Source of the DNA: Pseudomonadota bacterium
Lineage (GTDB): Bacteria; Pseudomonadota; Alphaproteobacteria; Micropepsales; Micropepsaceae
DNA: 16,656 nucleotides
Direction: 5' to 3'
Assembly: GCA_021817355.1 (NCBI GenBank)
Contig: JAKAVI010000457.1
Location: forward strand, 1-16,656
How positions within the stretch are numbered: position 1 is the first letter of the stretch; the number at the start of each line of letters is the position of its first letter. A model generated the notes under the pieces. That model worked only from the letters and a program-made list of their open reading frames with translations. It was not told the DNA's origin and made no database searches. The position numbers and the translations under genes are program-made. Positions 6,838 through 14,287 of the stretch are shown one piece after another.

Positions 6838-6941
6838 AGATTTGGTGCGCAGGAGCCGCTACACACCCGTCCCATAGAGGTTGTTGGGAGCGTGCCGCGG
6901 TTAGGCGGTGCCGAGCGGCCCCAATAAAGCCAAGAGGCGTT

Positions 6942-8249
6942 ATGATGGCAGCGATGTCCGGTGCGGTTCAGCCGCGGAATTCCCAGTTTTTTCGCCAGAC
7001 TCTGCATGGGGCGGATCCGGAGCTGGCCGCCGCCATCGATCAGGAGCTAGGCCGCCAGCGCGAGAAGATCGAACTCATCGCCTCGGAAAATATTGTCTCG
7101 CGTGCGGTCCTGGAGGCCCAGGGTTCCGTGCTGACCAACAAATACGCCGAAGGCTATCCCGCAAAGCGCTATTACGGCGGCTGTGAGTTCGTGGACATCG
7201 CCGAGACCCTGGCGATCGAAAGAGCCAAGCGGCTGTTTGACTGCAGCTACGCCAATGTCCAGCCCCATTCCGGGGCGCAGGCAAATCAGGCGGTATTTTT
7301 CGCCCTGATGCAGCCTGGCGATACCTTCATGGGTCTCGACCTTGCGGCGGGCGGGCATCTCACCCATGGCTCACCGGTCAACCAGTCCGGCAAGTGGTTT
7401 CGTCCGGTCTCCTACGGAGTTCGCCGCCAGGACCATCGCATCGATCTGGACGAGGTGGCGGCCAAGGCCAAGGAACACCGGCCCAAACTCATCATTGCCG
7501 GTGGCTCGGCCTATCCCCGCATTATCGATTTCAAGGCATTCCGCGAGATCGCAGACAGTGTCGGCGCCTATTTCATGGTCGACATGGCTCACTTCGCGGG
7601 TCTGGTGGCTGGCGGGGTCCACCCCAATCCCCTCGATTACGCCCATGTTGCCACGACAACGACGCACAAGACACTGCGTGGACCGCGCGGCGGCATGATT
7701 CTCTCCCGCAATGCCGATCTGGGTAAAAAGTTCAATTCGGCCATCTTCCCGGGGCTTCAGGGCGGGCCGCTGATGCATGTCATCGCGGCCAAGGCAGTCG
7801 CCTTTGCAGAAGCCCTGAGGCCCGAGTTCAAGGATTACGCGCGCAGGATCGTCGAGAACGCCAAGGCCCTCTCTGAAGCCTTGCACAGCCAGGGGCTTGA
7901 TATCGTTTCGGGTGGAACCGATACCCACCTCATGCTGGTTGACCTGCGCCCCAAAAAGGCCAAGGGCAATGAGGTGGAAAAGGCTCTCGATCGGGCCAAC
8001 ATCACCACCAACAAGAACGCCATCCCGTTTGATCCGGAAAAGCCGACCGTGACCTCGGGTATCCGACTGGGCTCTCCAGCAGGCACAACCCGCGGCTTCG
8101 GCCCCGCCGAATTCCGCGCCATCGGACAGTGGATCGTTGAAGTCGTCGATGCGACCGCACGCGCCGGTGCCGGCGGTGACGCGCAAGTCGAAGCGGCAGT
8201 TCGCGCGCGGGTGCTCGAACTGTGCCACCGTTTTCCCATTTACGAATAG
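6942..8249 (+). CDS. glyA: serine hydroxymethyltransferase
   Basis: GlyA is the PLP enzyme that converts serine plus tetrahydrofolate to glycine plus 5,10-methylene-tetrahydrofolate, the main source of one-carbon units, including those for dTMP. The 435-residue product is of normal length. Visible motifs include [13 protein letters not shown] (41-53), [16 protein letters not shown] (65-80), the PLP-ring segment PHSGAQAN (108-115), VDMAHFAG (213-220) and the PLP-binding Lys243 in [15 protein letters not shown]. The C-terminal domain has [18 protein letters not shown] codons occur at 6942, 6945 and 6954. AAGAGG (6932-6937) spaces best with 6942 or 6945, and conservation begins later, so the exact start is open by one residue. 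It heads the glyA-nrdR pair, with nrdR 10 bases after its stop. Confidence 0.97.
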   Translation: MMAAMSGAVQPRNSQFFRQTLHGADPELAAAIDQELGRQREKIELIASENIVSRAVLEAQGSVLTNKYAEGYPAKRYYGGCEFVDIAETLAIERAKRLFDCSYANVQPHSGAQANQAVFFALMQPGDTFMGLDLAAGGHLTHGSPVNQSGKWFRPVSYGVRRQDHRIDLDEVAAKAKEHRPKLIIAGGSAYPRIIDFKAFREIADSVGAYFMVDMAHFAGLVAGGVHPNPLDYAHVATTTTHKTLRGPRGGMILSRNADLGKKFNSAIFPGLQGGPLMHVIAAKAVAFAEALRPEFKDYARRIVENAKALSEALHSQGLDIVSGGTDTHLMLVDLRPKKAKGNEVEKALDRANITTNKNAIPFDPEKPTVTSGIRLGSPAGTTRGFGPAEFRAIGQWIVEVVDATARAGAGGDAQVEAAVRARVLELCHRFPIYE

Positions 8250-8259
8250 GAGCAAGGCC

Positions 8260-8718
8260 ATGCGCTGCCCGTTTTGCGGCCATGACGACAGCCAGGTAAA
8301 GGATTCGCGCCCAAGCGAGGACAATTCTGCCATCCGGCGGCGCCGGCATTGTCCGGCTTGCGGCGGACGCTTTACCACCTTTGAACGGGTGCAGCTGCGC
8401 GAACTCATCGTCATCAAAAAGAACAACCGCCGCGAACCCTTCGAGCGCGACAAGCTGGAACGCTCGATCATGCATGCGCTGCGCAAACGCCCGGTCGAAC
8501 CGGAGCGCGTTGATCGAATGATTACCGGAATTGTCCGTCGTCTCGAAAGCATGGGGGAAAACGAAATTCCGTCGACCATGATTGGCGAACTGGTGATGCA
8601 GGCCTTGGCCAGTCTCGACAAGGTGGCCTATGTGCGTTTTGCCTCGGTCTACAAGAACTTTCGTGAAACCAAGGATTTCGAAACGCTGATAGGGGCCCTG
8701 TCCGGCGACAAGGACTAG
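8260..8718 (+). CDS. nrdR: transcriptional repressor NrdR
   Basis: NrdR senses ATP/dATP and represses ribonucleotide reductase genes. The 152-residue product has the zinc ribbon Cys3-x2-Cys6 and Cys31-x2-Cys34 (CPFCGHDD and [13 protein letters not shown]) and an ATP-cone domain over about 49-139 ([21 protein letters not shown] onward), the normal NrdR layout. The start at 8260 is chosen because AGGAG (8248-8252, overlapping the glyA stop) lies 7 bases upstream and the protein then begins with the canonical MRCPFC. A longer frame beginning inside glyA is not credible. Co-transcription with glyA is likely. No NrdR box is visible in its own upstream region, so its targets are expected elsewhere. 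Confidence 0.97.
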   Translation: MRCPFCGHDDSQVKDSRPSEDNSAIRRRRHCPACGGRFTTFERVQLRELIVIKKNNRREPFERDKLERSIMHALRKRPVEPERVDRMITGIVRRLESMGENEIPSTMIGELVMQALASLDKVAYVRFASVYKNFRETKDFETLIGALSGDKD

Positions 8719-8816
8719 AGGACAAGGGTCAACCCGGCGTAATTGTGAAGCCGAAACGGGCGCGCGCCCGTAAAGCTGTCTGACCATCCAGCGCCGGCTG
8801 CCGGGGTTGGGTCCTC
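8718..8816 (+). other. possible structured RNA segment between nrdR and ribD
   Basis: GAGGAC (8718-8723, starting at the last base of the nrdR stop) is complementary to GTCCTC (8811-8816). Inside that, AACCCGGC (8731-8738) is complementary to 8800-8808 with one bulged G. A 16-base perfect palindrome, ACGGGCGCGCGCCCGT (8756-8771), lies in the middle and GGTC/GACC (8727-8730, 8782-8785) offers another pairing. Together these allow a closed multi-branch fold of about 100 bases just before ribD. It does not show the conserved blocks of the FMN riboswitch. Confidence 0.35.
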
Positions 8817-8855
8817 TCAGCCTAGGGTGCCTGAAAGAGGGTTTGAGCCGCAATC

Positions 8856-9959
8856 ATGAGCCGCCACTGGCAGGACCTGCGCCATATGCGCCATGCGCTT
8901 GTGCTCGCTGCGCGTGGACTTGGCCAGGTCGCTCCCAACCCTGCCGTGGGCTGCGTCATCGTCGCGCCAAGCGGGCAGGTGGTTGGCCGTGGCCGGACGG
9001 GGCCAGGAGGCAGACCCCACGCCGAAACCCAGGCGCTGGCCCAGGCAGGGGCGCGCGCGCGCGGTGCGACCGCCTATGTCACACTCGAGCCCTGCGCCCA
9101 TGTCGGCCATACTCCGCCTTGCGCGGGAGCGCTCATTGACGCCGGGATCGCGCGGGTTGTGGCGGCTCTTCAGGATCCTGATCCGCGGGTGAAGGGGGCG
9201 GGGTTTGCCAGGCTGCGTGAGGCTGAAGTAGAAGTAGAAACAGATGTATTGGCGGCCGAAGCTCGTAAATTAAATCAGGGATTTTTGTTACGGATTGAGC
9301 AGGGCCGCCCGCTCGTTACGCTCAAGATCGCCCACAGTCTCGATGGTCATAGCGCAGCGGCGTCCGGGGAAAGTCAGTGGATTACCTCGGAGGAGGCCAG
9401 GCGTTATGGTCACATGCTGCGCGCGCAGCACGATGCCATCTTGGTCGGCATCGAAACCGTGCTCGCCGACGATCCGCTGCTGACCTGCAGGCTCTCGGGT
9501 CTTGAAGGGCGCTCACCGCTTCGGGTGGTACTCGACAGCCGCTTGAGACTTGGGGAGAGGTTTCGGCTGGCCCAGACCGCCTCTGCAGTACCAAGCTTGG
9601 TGTTTACCACCTCTGCCGAAGCCCGTCCCGGGCTCAGCGAACTGGGCGTCGAGGTTTTGCCGGTTGCTGGCGAGGCGCGTGGCCGACCCGACATTGACGC
9701 GGTGTTGAGTAGCCTTGCTGCGCGTGGCATTACGCGCCTGCTCGTGGAGGGAGGCCCCAGCGTGCAGGCGAGCTTCATCAATCGGGGCAGGGCGGACCGT
9801 CTGGAAATCTTTAGCGCCCCGATGCTGCTGGGAGCAGCCGGTCGCAGCAGTGTGGGTGCGCTTGCGGCCCTTGGCCTCGAAGAAGCCCCGCGTTTTGTAA
9901 GGGAAAGTGTGCGGGTGTTTGGACCGGATCTGCTAGAAAGCTATTCGGCAAGGGCCTAA
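8856..9959 (+). CDS. ribD: bifunctional diaminohydroxyphosphoribosylaminopyrimidine deaminase / 5-amino-6-(5-phosphoribosylamino)uracil reductase
   Basis: RibD carries out the second and third steps of riboflavin synthesis from GTP: deamination, then NADPH-dependent ribose reduction. The 367-residue length fits the fused enzyme. The N-terminal deaminase has the zinc site His55-Ala-Glu57 (HAETQAL), Cys80 (EPCAH) and Cys89 (TPPCAGALI), with NPAVGCVIV at 28-36. The C-terminal reductase begins near 150 (RPLVTLKIAHSLDG) and includes SGESQWITSEEAR, HDAILVGIETVLADDP and LLVEGGPSVQASFI. The ATG at 8856 gives the usual short N-terminus before HMRHALVLAARG; a later ATG (8886) would also leave the domain intact. 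Upstream purine-rich GAAAGAGG is somewhat distant, so initiation may be weak. A possible RNA fold precedes it. ribE begins 10 bases downstream. Confidence 0.96.
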   Translation: MSRHWQDLRHMRHALVLAARGLGQVAPNPAVGCVIVAPSGQVVGRGRTGPGGRPHAETQALAQAGARARGATAYVTLEPCAHVGHTPPCAGALIDAGIARVVAALQDPDPRVKGAGFARLREAEVEVETDVLAAEARKLNQGFLLRIEQGRPLVTLKIAHSLDGHSAAASGESQWITSEEARRYGHMLRAQHDAILVGIETVLADDPLLTCRLSGLEGRSPLRVVLDSRLRLGERFRLAQTASAVPSLVFTTSAEARPGLSELGVEVLPVAGEARGRPDIDAVLSSLAARGITRLLVEGGPSVQASFINRGRADRLEIFSAPMLLGAAGRSSVGALAALGLEEAPRFVRESVRVFGPDLLESYSARA

Positions 9960-9969
9960 AAGAGGTTTC

Positions 9970-10563
9970 ATGTTTACCGGAATCATCACCGATGTCGGCC
10001 AGGTACGTCACATCGAGACGCGTGGCGATACCCATGTTGTCATTACGACCCATTACGACGTTTCCAGCGTGGCGCTGGGTGCGTCGATTGCCTGTTCGGG
10101 AATTTGCATGACTGTGGTTGATCGCGGTTCGGCGTCCGATCGCTGGTTCGCCGTGACGGCTTCGGGCGAAACGCTCTCGAAGACCACGCTTGGTCGCTGG
10201 CGCGTCGGTGATCCTGTCAATTTGGAACGGGCCATGCGTATTGGCGATGAGTTGGGGGGGCACATTGTCACCGGTCATGTCGATGGCATCGCTGAGCTCA
10301 AGGAGATACATCCTGAGGGTGAGTCTGTGCGCATGACATTTGAAGCGCCCCTGGCGCTCGCGCGTTTCATCGCTCCCAAAGGTTCGGTGGCGCTCGATGG
10401 CATCTCACTGACGGTGAATGCGGTTGATGGCGCGCGCTTCGGGGTCAACATCATTCCCCATACCCAGGCGGTGACGAGTTTCAAGGCGCTGCGTCCTGTC
10501 CAGCCTGTCAATCTCGAGATCGATCTTATGGCCCGCTACGTGGCGCGCCTCATTCAGAGCTGA
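9970..10563 (+). CDS. ribE: riboflavin synthase, alpha subunit
   Basis: This enzyme dismutates two 6,7-dimethyl-8-ribityllumazine molecules into riboflavin and the pyrimidinedione. The 197-residue protein shows the internal duplication of the lumazine-binding barrel: repeat 1 begins MFTGIITDVGQV and repeat 2 around GGHIVTGHVDGIAEL. Paired sequences are SIACSGICMTVVD in the first half and GSVALDGISLTVNAVD in the second, plus NLERAMRIGDELGGH between them. AGAGG (9961-9965) precedes the ATG by 4 bases. The gene lies directly between ribD and ribB, so it belongs to the same operon. Naming follows the use in which ribE is the alpha chain (ribC in E. coli). Confidence 0.96.
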   Translation: MFTGIITDVGQVRHIETRGDTHVVITTHYDVSSVALGASIACSGICMTVVDRGSASDRWFAVTASGETLSKTTLGRWRVGDPVNLERAMRIGDELGGHIVTGHVDGIAELKEIHPEGESVRMTFEAPLALARFIAPKGSVALDGISLTVNAVDGARFGVNIIPHTQAVTSFKALRPVQPVNLEIDLMARYVARLIQS

Positions 10564-10566
10564 GCC

Positions 10567-11679
10567 ATGTTTCACGATTATATATCGCCGATTGAGGACC
10601 TGATCGAAGACGCGCGCAACGGACGCATGTTCATTCTTGTCGATGCCGAAGATCGTGAAAATGAAGGTGATCTCGTCATCCCGGCGCAGATGTGTACGCC
10701 ACAGGCGGTCAATTTCATGGCCAAATATGGCCGCGGACTGATCTGCCTCGCACTGACGGAGGAGCGTGCCAATACGCTGCGCATTCCGATGATGACGCAG
10801 GTCAACGGGGCGCCGCACCAGACCGCCTTCACGGTTTCGATCGAGGCCAAGGAAGGTGTTTCAACCGGCATTTCGGCCCATGACCGCGCCCGCACCATCT
10901 CCGTGGCCATTGATCCCACCAAGGGGCCAGACGACATTGTCATGCCAGGCCATGTCTTTCCGCTGGTGGCGCGTCATGGCGGCACCTTGGTACGCGCAGG
11001 CCATACCGAGGCCGCCGTCGACATCCCGCGTCTGGCCGGGCTTTATCCGGCCGGGGTCATTTGCGAGATCATGAATGACGATGGCACCATGGCCCGGCTG
11101 CCGGACCTGGTGCAGTTTTCCCAGCTTCATGGCCTCAAAATCGGGACCATTGCCGATCTCATCGCCTACCGTCGCCGCTACGACCATTTCGTCGAGCGGG
11201 CAGTGGAAACCGAGTTCGACAGCCACCATGGCGGGATGTGGCGGATGATGGTCTATGTCAACACCCTCGAATATGCCGAGCATATTGCGCTTGTGAAGGG
11301 CGATATTTCGGGGGATGAGCCGGTGCTGGTGCGCATGCACAGCCTTAACATCTTCTCGGACTTGCTCGGGTACAAGAATTACGTCCAGCGTGTGCTTGAA
11401 GAAAGCATGAATATCATCGCGCGCAAGGGCCGCGGCGTGGTGGTCCTGCTGCGTCAAAACCGGCCAACGTTTGTCTCGGATATCGTGCTGCGACGGGTGG
11501 CAGAGGATGGCGAGCGTGCCCGGATCAAGGAATATGGCGTGGGCGCGCAGATCTTGCTGGATCTGGGCATCAAGGAGATGATCCTCTTGACCGATACGCC
11601 CGAAAAGAAGGCAGTGGCCTTGAGCGGCTATGGGCTTAATATCGTGGCTACCCATCCCATTCGCGGGGGAGCAGCGTGA
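10567..11679 (+). CDS. ribB: 3,4-dihydroxy-2-butanone-4-phosphate synthase with degenerate GTP cyclohydrolase II-like domain
   Basis: The N-terminal domain (about 1-205) makes dihydroxybutanone phosphate from ribulose 5-phosphate. It keeps the acidic active-site loop AEDRENEGD (27-35), [11 protein letters not shown] (97-106), [10 protein letters not shown] (143-152) and the Glu of CEIMNDDG (166-173). Residues 210-370 align with GTP cyclohydrolase II at the fold level ([55 protein letters not shown]). However, the zinc-binding Cys cluster is gone, with no Cys in this half, and the EGRGIG catalytic stretch after LLRQ is replaced by NRPTFV. The protein is therefore expected to have RibB but not RibA activity, like the RibB-fusion proteins known in some alphaproteobacteria. 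It begins 3 bases after ribE and overlaps ribH by 4. No obvious ribosome-binding site precedes it, so coupling to ribE is likely. Confidence 0.93.
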   Translation: MFHDYISPIEDLIEDARNGRMFILVDAEDRENEGDLVIPAQMCTPQAVNFMAKYGRGLICLALTEERANTLRIPMMTQVNGAPHQTAFTVSIEAKEGVSTGISAHDRARTISVAIDPTKGPDDIVMPGHVFPLVARHGGTLVRAGHTEAAVDIPRLAGLYPAGVICEIMNDDGTMARLPDLVQFSQLHGLKIGTIADLIAYRRRYDHFVERAVETEFDSHHGGMWRMMVYVNTLEYAEHIALVKGDISGDEPVLVRMHSLNIFSDLLGYKNYVQRVLEESMNIIARKGRGVVVLLRQNRPTFVSDIVLRRVAEDGERARIKEYGVGAQILLDLGIKEMILLTDTPEKKAVALSGYGLNIVATHPIRGGAA

Positions 11680-12131
11680 ACGTCAAACCCAACATCCTGA
11701 TCGTCGAGGCGCGATTTTATACGCACATCTCCGAGGCCCTTTTAGAGGGCGCGGTCGGGGCCCTGAAGGCGGCCGGGGCAGAGTTCGAGCGCATCGAGGT
11801 TCCCGGTGCGCTCGAAATTCCTCCGGCGATCCATTTTGCCGCCAAGGCGGGTGAGGGGGCGGGCCAGCATTTTGATGGCTATGTGGCGCTCGGCTGCGTG
11901 CTTCGCGGCGAAACCTATCATTTTGAGATAGTGGCCAATGAATCAGCGCGCGGTCTCATGGATCTGGGTGTCAATCATGGTCTTTGCATCGGTAATGGCA
12001 TCTTGACGGTGGAAAGCGAGGACCAGGCGCTGCGTCGGGCGCGCCGCAGCGAACTGGACAAGGGTGGGGACGCCGCGCGCGCCTGTCTTGCCCTGATCGC
12101 GGTCCGTGGCCGTCTTGGAGGGCATCATTGA
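11676..12131 (+). CDS. ribH: 6,7-dimethyl-8-ribityllumazine synthase
   Basis: RibH condenses dihydroxybutanone phosphate with the RibD-derived aminouracil to form lumazine, the substrate of RibE. The 151-residue length is normal. Conserved parts are [16 protein letters not shown] (11-26), [12 protein letters not shown] (41-52), [18 protein letters not shown] (73-90) with the catalytic-type His82, and [15 protein letters not shown] followed by ELDKGGDAA. It uses a GTG start (11676) that overlaps the ribB stop by 4 bases, with GGGGGAG (11665-11671) upstream. Its TGA overlaps the TTG start of nusB. The aromatic side chain near residue 14 (RFY) takes the place of the usual FN or FY substrate-ring contact. 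Confidence 0.95.
   Translation: MNVKPNILIVEARFYTHISEALLEGAVGALKAAGAEFERIEVPGALEIPPAIHFAAKAGEGAGQHFDGYVALGCVLRGETYHFEIVANESARGLMDLGVNHGLCIGNGILTVESEDQALRRARRSELDKGGDAARACLALIAVRGRLGGHH
12117..12121 (+). promoter_or_regulatory. ribosome-binding site supporting the TTG start of nusB
   Basis: GGAGG lies at the end of ribH, 6 bases before TTG at 12128. The next in-frame ATG is about 29 codons later and would remove the first conserved helix of NusB, so the TTG is the credible start. Confidence 0.75.
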
Positions 12132-12634
12132 CGGCCGCGCCTTCGCCGGAACCCGCTGATCCTGCTGCGCGCCGAGCTGCCCGTCTCGCCGCGGTACAGG
12201 CAGTCTATCAGATGGAGCTTGCCGGCAACGCCGCCGAGGACACCATCGAGGAATTCGTCGACCACCGTTTTGCCACGCCAAGTGATATTCCGGCTGGTCC
12301 TCCGGACCGGGAGTTCTTTGCCGACATCGTGCGCGGTGTGCCGCGCTTTCAGGTTGAGATCGATCGTGCCTTGGCGCGCTCGCTGGCAGCGAACTGGAAG
12401 CTTGAGCGAATTGATTCGATCGCACGGGCGGTTTTGCGCTGCGCCGGCTATGAGCTCATTGCCCGTCCCGACGTTCCGGGCAAAGTCGTGATCGACGAAT
12501 ACCTCGAGGTGGCGCATGCCTTCCTCGCGGGCGAGGAAACCGGCTTCGTCAATGCGGTGCTCGATCGTATGGCACGGCGTAAGCGGGCGCGTGAATTTGG
12601 CGAAGAGTCGCCTCTGGGTGAATTGCCCTTCTGA
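12128..12634 (+). CDS. nusB: transcription antitermination factor NusB
   Basis: NusB pairs with NusE (S10) on boxA RNA to allow antitermination of rRNA operons. The 168-residue, all-helical protein starts its conserved core at [21 protein letters not shown] (helix 1) and keeps the C-terminal signature [29 protein letters not shown] then [17 protein letters not shown]. Length and layout are typical of alphaproteobacterial NusB, which carry a short N-terminal extension. It starts with TTG and overlaps ribH by 4 bases (TTGA), so the two are coupled. A ribH-nusB pairing is conserved in many bacteria. thiL begins 45 bases downstream. Confidence 0.95.
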   Translation: MTAAPSPEPADPAARRAARLAAVQAVYQMELAGNAAEDTIEEFVDHRFATPSDIPAGPPDREFFADIVRGVPRFQVEIDRALARSLAANWKLERIDSIARAVLRCAGYELIARPDVPGKVVIDEYLEVAHAFLAGEETGFVNAVLDRMARRKRAREFGEESPLGELPF

Positions 12635-12679
12635 GCTGTCGCAGGAAAGGCGGGACGGCTCTATCACGACAGGAAGTCC

Positions 12680-13639
12680 ATGAGCGCAAGGCCAGGTGAA
12701 TTCGAACTGATCGCCGAGCTCTTCGCGCCCCTCACGCGCGGGTCACCCGCGGCGCTGGGTCTTCAGGATGATGCGGCCCTGGTGCGCCTGCGCGCAGGTC
12801 AGGAACTTGTAGTCACGAGCGATGGTCTCGTCCAAGGCGTGCATTTCCTGGCGACGGATCCACCTGACACCATCGCCCGCAAGGCGTTGCGGGTAAACCT
12901 CTCGGATCTGGCCGCCAAGGGGGCCGAACCCATCGGCTATTTTCTTACCTTGATGTTGCCCCAAGATCGCAGCTTCGACTGGATCAAGGCGTTTTGCGGC
13001 GGCCTTGCCAGTGATGGCGAGAGGTTTGACGTCCCGCTGCTGGGTGGCGATACGACGTCAACCCCGGGCCCCCTCGCCCTATCTGTGACCGCACTCGGTG
13101 TGGTGCCAAGGGGCGGAATGATTCATCGCTCGGGCGCCAAAGCGGGCGATCTCGTCTTCGTCTCAGGGACGCTCGGCGACGCCGGAGCCGGGCTGGAATT
13201 GGCGCAGACGGCCAAATCCGAGCCGGCAGAGCTGATCGCGCGGTACCGCGTTCCGGAACCGCGGTTGAGGTTGGGCCAGGCGCTGCGGGGCATCGCCAGT
13301 GCCGGGCTTGATGTCTCCGATGGCCTGATCGCCGATCTTGGCCATATCGCCGACGTCAGTGGGGTCGGCATTGTCGTCGAAGCCGAGCGTCTGCCGCTTG
13401 CCCCGGCTGTGCGTCGCCTCTGGGGGCAGGAGGCGGCGGTGCGCGCGGCCGTCTGCGGTGATGATTACGAACTTGCCTTCACTGCGCCCGCTACCCAGCG
13501 GGCAAGAGTGCTGGCCGCGGCAATGGCCACCGACACTGCCGTAGCCGAAATCGGGCGGGTGGATGGGAGCTCCGGCGTCAGCCTCCTGGCTCAGGGCCGT
13601 CTACAGCCTCTGGCCAGTGGTGGCTGGCGCCATTTCTAG
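12680..13639 (+). CDS. thiL: thiamine-monophosphate kinase
   Basis: ThiL converts thiamine monophosphate to the active cofactor thiamine diphosphate using ATP. The 319-residue product matches the PurM-like family: GEFELIAELFAPL at the N-terminus, LQDDAALV with metal-binding Asp, VTSDGLVQGVHF, LRVNLSDLAAKGAEPIGY, LLGGDTTSTPG, GLDVSDGLIADLGHIA and CGDDYELAFT near the C-terminus. The ATG at 12680 is preceded by AGGAAG (12671-12676). The nusB-thiL order is common in proteobacteria. No TPP riboswitch motif was seen upstream, as expected for a salvage or final-step kinase inside an operon. Confidence 0.96.
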   Translation: MSARPGEFELIAELFAPLTRGSPAALGLQDDAALVRLRAGQELVVTSDGLVQGVHFLATDPPDTIARKALRVNLSDLAAKGAEPIGYFLTLMLPQDRSFDWIKAFCGGLASDGERFDVPLLGGDTTSTPGPLALSVTALGVVPRGGMIHRSGAKAGDLVFVSGTLGDAGAGLELAQTAKSEPAELIARYRVPEPRLRLGQALRGIASAGLDVSDGLIADLGHIADVSGVGIVVEAERLPLAPAVRRLWGQEAAVRAAVCGDDYELAFTAPATQRARVLAAAMATDTAVAEIGRVDGSSGVSLLAQGRLQPLASGGWRHF

Positions 13640-13682
13640 CGCTGCTAACCCTCTGTTAGGCGGCAGCCGGCAAGATGGTGTG

Positions 13683-14120
13683 ATGCGCCCGCTCCTGGTC
13701 TTTGTGCTTCTGCTTCTTGCTGCCGCGGCCCTGCCTGCGGCCGCCAAGCCTGCGAACTCGCATGCGGTTAACATGCCGATCCTGATCGCGCCCATGAGCA
13801 AGCAGGGTCGGCTGATCGGTTACGCCTACCTCAATCCCGTGCTGATGGCGGCAAGCGATGCCGCCGCATTGAAGATCCGCGACCTTACGCCATTCCTGCA
13901 GGACGCCTTTGTGCGCGATGTCAACGCTGCCTCCATTCAACAACAGGGGGCACAAAACATTGTGAATATCAAAGACTTGCAGGCGAGATTTCTGGCGGAT
14001 TGCAGACGTGTGGTGGGGGACGCCACGGTCAGCGCGGTGAGCTTCAGCCAGGTTCAGATCGCCTGGATCGTGCCTGGCGTGGGCGTCACCAACCAGCCCC
14101 CGGTTTCGGCACCACACTAA
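13683..14120 (+). CDS. unrecognised small exported protein between thiL and hppA
   Basis: I do not recognise this family with certainty. With the ATG at 13683 the product is 145 residues and starts with a clear Sec signal peptide ([21 protein letters not shown]), with likely cleavage after about residue 20. The mature part reads like a real protein: [20 protein letters not shown], a helix-rich middle ([27 protein letters not shown]), and a C-terminal hydrophobic strand ([12 protein letters not shown]). There is a single Cys in the mature part (ADCRR). An in-frame upstream start (13563) would overlap thiL by 77 bases and bury the signal peptide, so it is rejected. A stem-loop at 13641-13667 (GCTGC/GCAGC plus TAAC/GTTA) lies just before the start. 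The general look, export plus a segment ending in [11 protein letters not shown], recalls periplasmic domains of FliL-like proteins, but that is only an impression. Confidence 0.7.
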   Translation: MRPLLVFVLLLLAAAALPAAAKPANSHAVNMPILIAPMSKQGRLIGYAYLNPVLMAASDAAALKIRDLTPFLQDAFVRDVNAASIQQQGAQNIVNIKDLQARFLADCRRVVGDATVSAVSFSQVQIAWIVPGVGVTNQPPVSAPH

Positions 14121-14287
14121 ATCCAAGCATTGCAAGGCCTAACCGCTTTTGGCATGTTCGCGCAACTTTGCCGGCCCTGCGAATCAGGCTGGTCGGCAGA
14201 GCTTGCGATTTTGGGGGAAGCGGTGCGCGGCAAGCGGCCGGCCAACTCAGGTCATCCAGGAAAATTGGACCTTTCGGGGAAACAGCG

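Larger units (their letters stand above)
6506..6941. other. divergent control region between the mucR-like gene and glyA
   Basis: This 436-base interval is markedly more AT-rich than its surroundings, especially 6530-6800. The mucR side holds the half-site cluster. The glyA side holds TATACT (6737-6742) and TATAACAATATTGATAAG (6782-6799), which resemble -10 elements without a well-spaced -35, and a stem-loop at 6800-6837. A 69-codon open frame at 6630-6839 has no ribosome-binding site and no recognisable sequence, so I do not call it. I did not recognise a known riboswitch class. Confidence 0.55.

Noticed and set aside
6630..6839. 69-codon plus-strand open frame in the mucR-glyA interval
   Set aside because: It begins with ATG but has no ribosome-binding site, is rich in Cys and Trp in a chance-like way and runs across the AT-rich control region and the leader hairpin.
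7371..8621. 416-codon minus-strand open frame across glyA and nrdR
   Set aside because: It is a shadow of two certain genes in high-GC DNA and its translation resembles no protein family.
8718..8855. FMN riboswitch before ribD
   Set aside because: The conserved blocks of the RFN element (the paired GGGCGGGGTG and CCCACCGGCGG-type segments and the closing arms) are not present, although the segment can fold.
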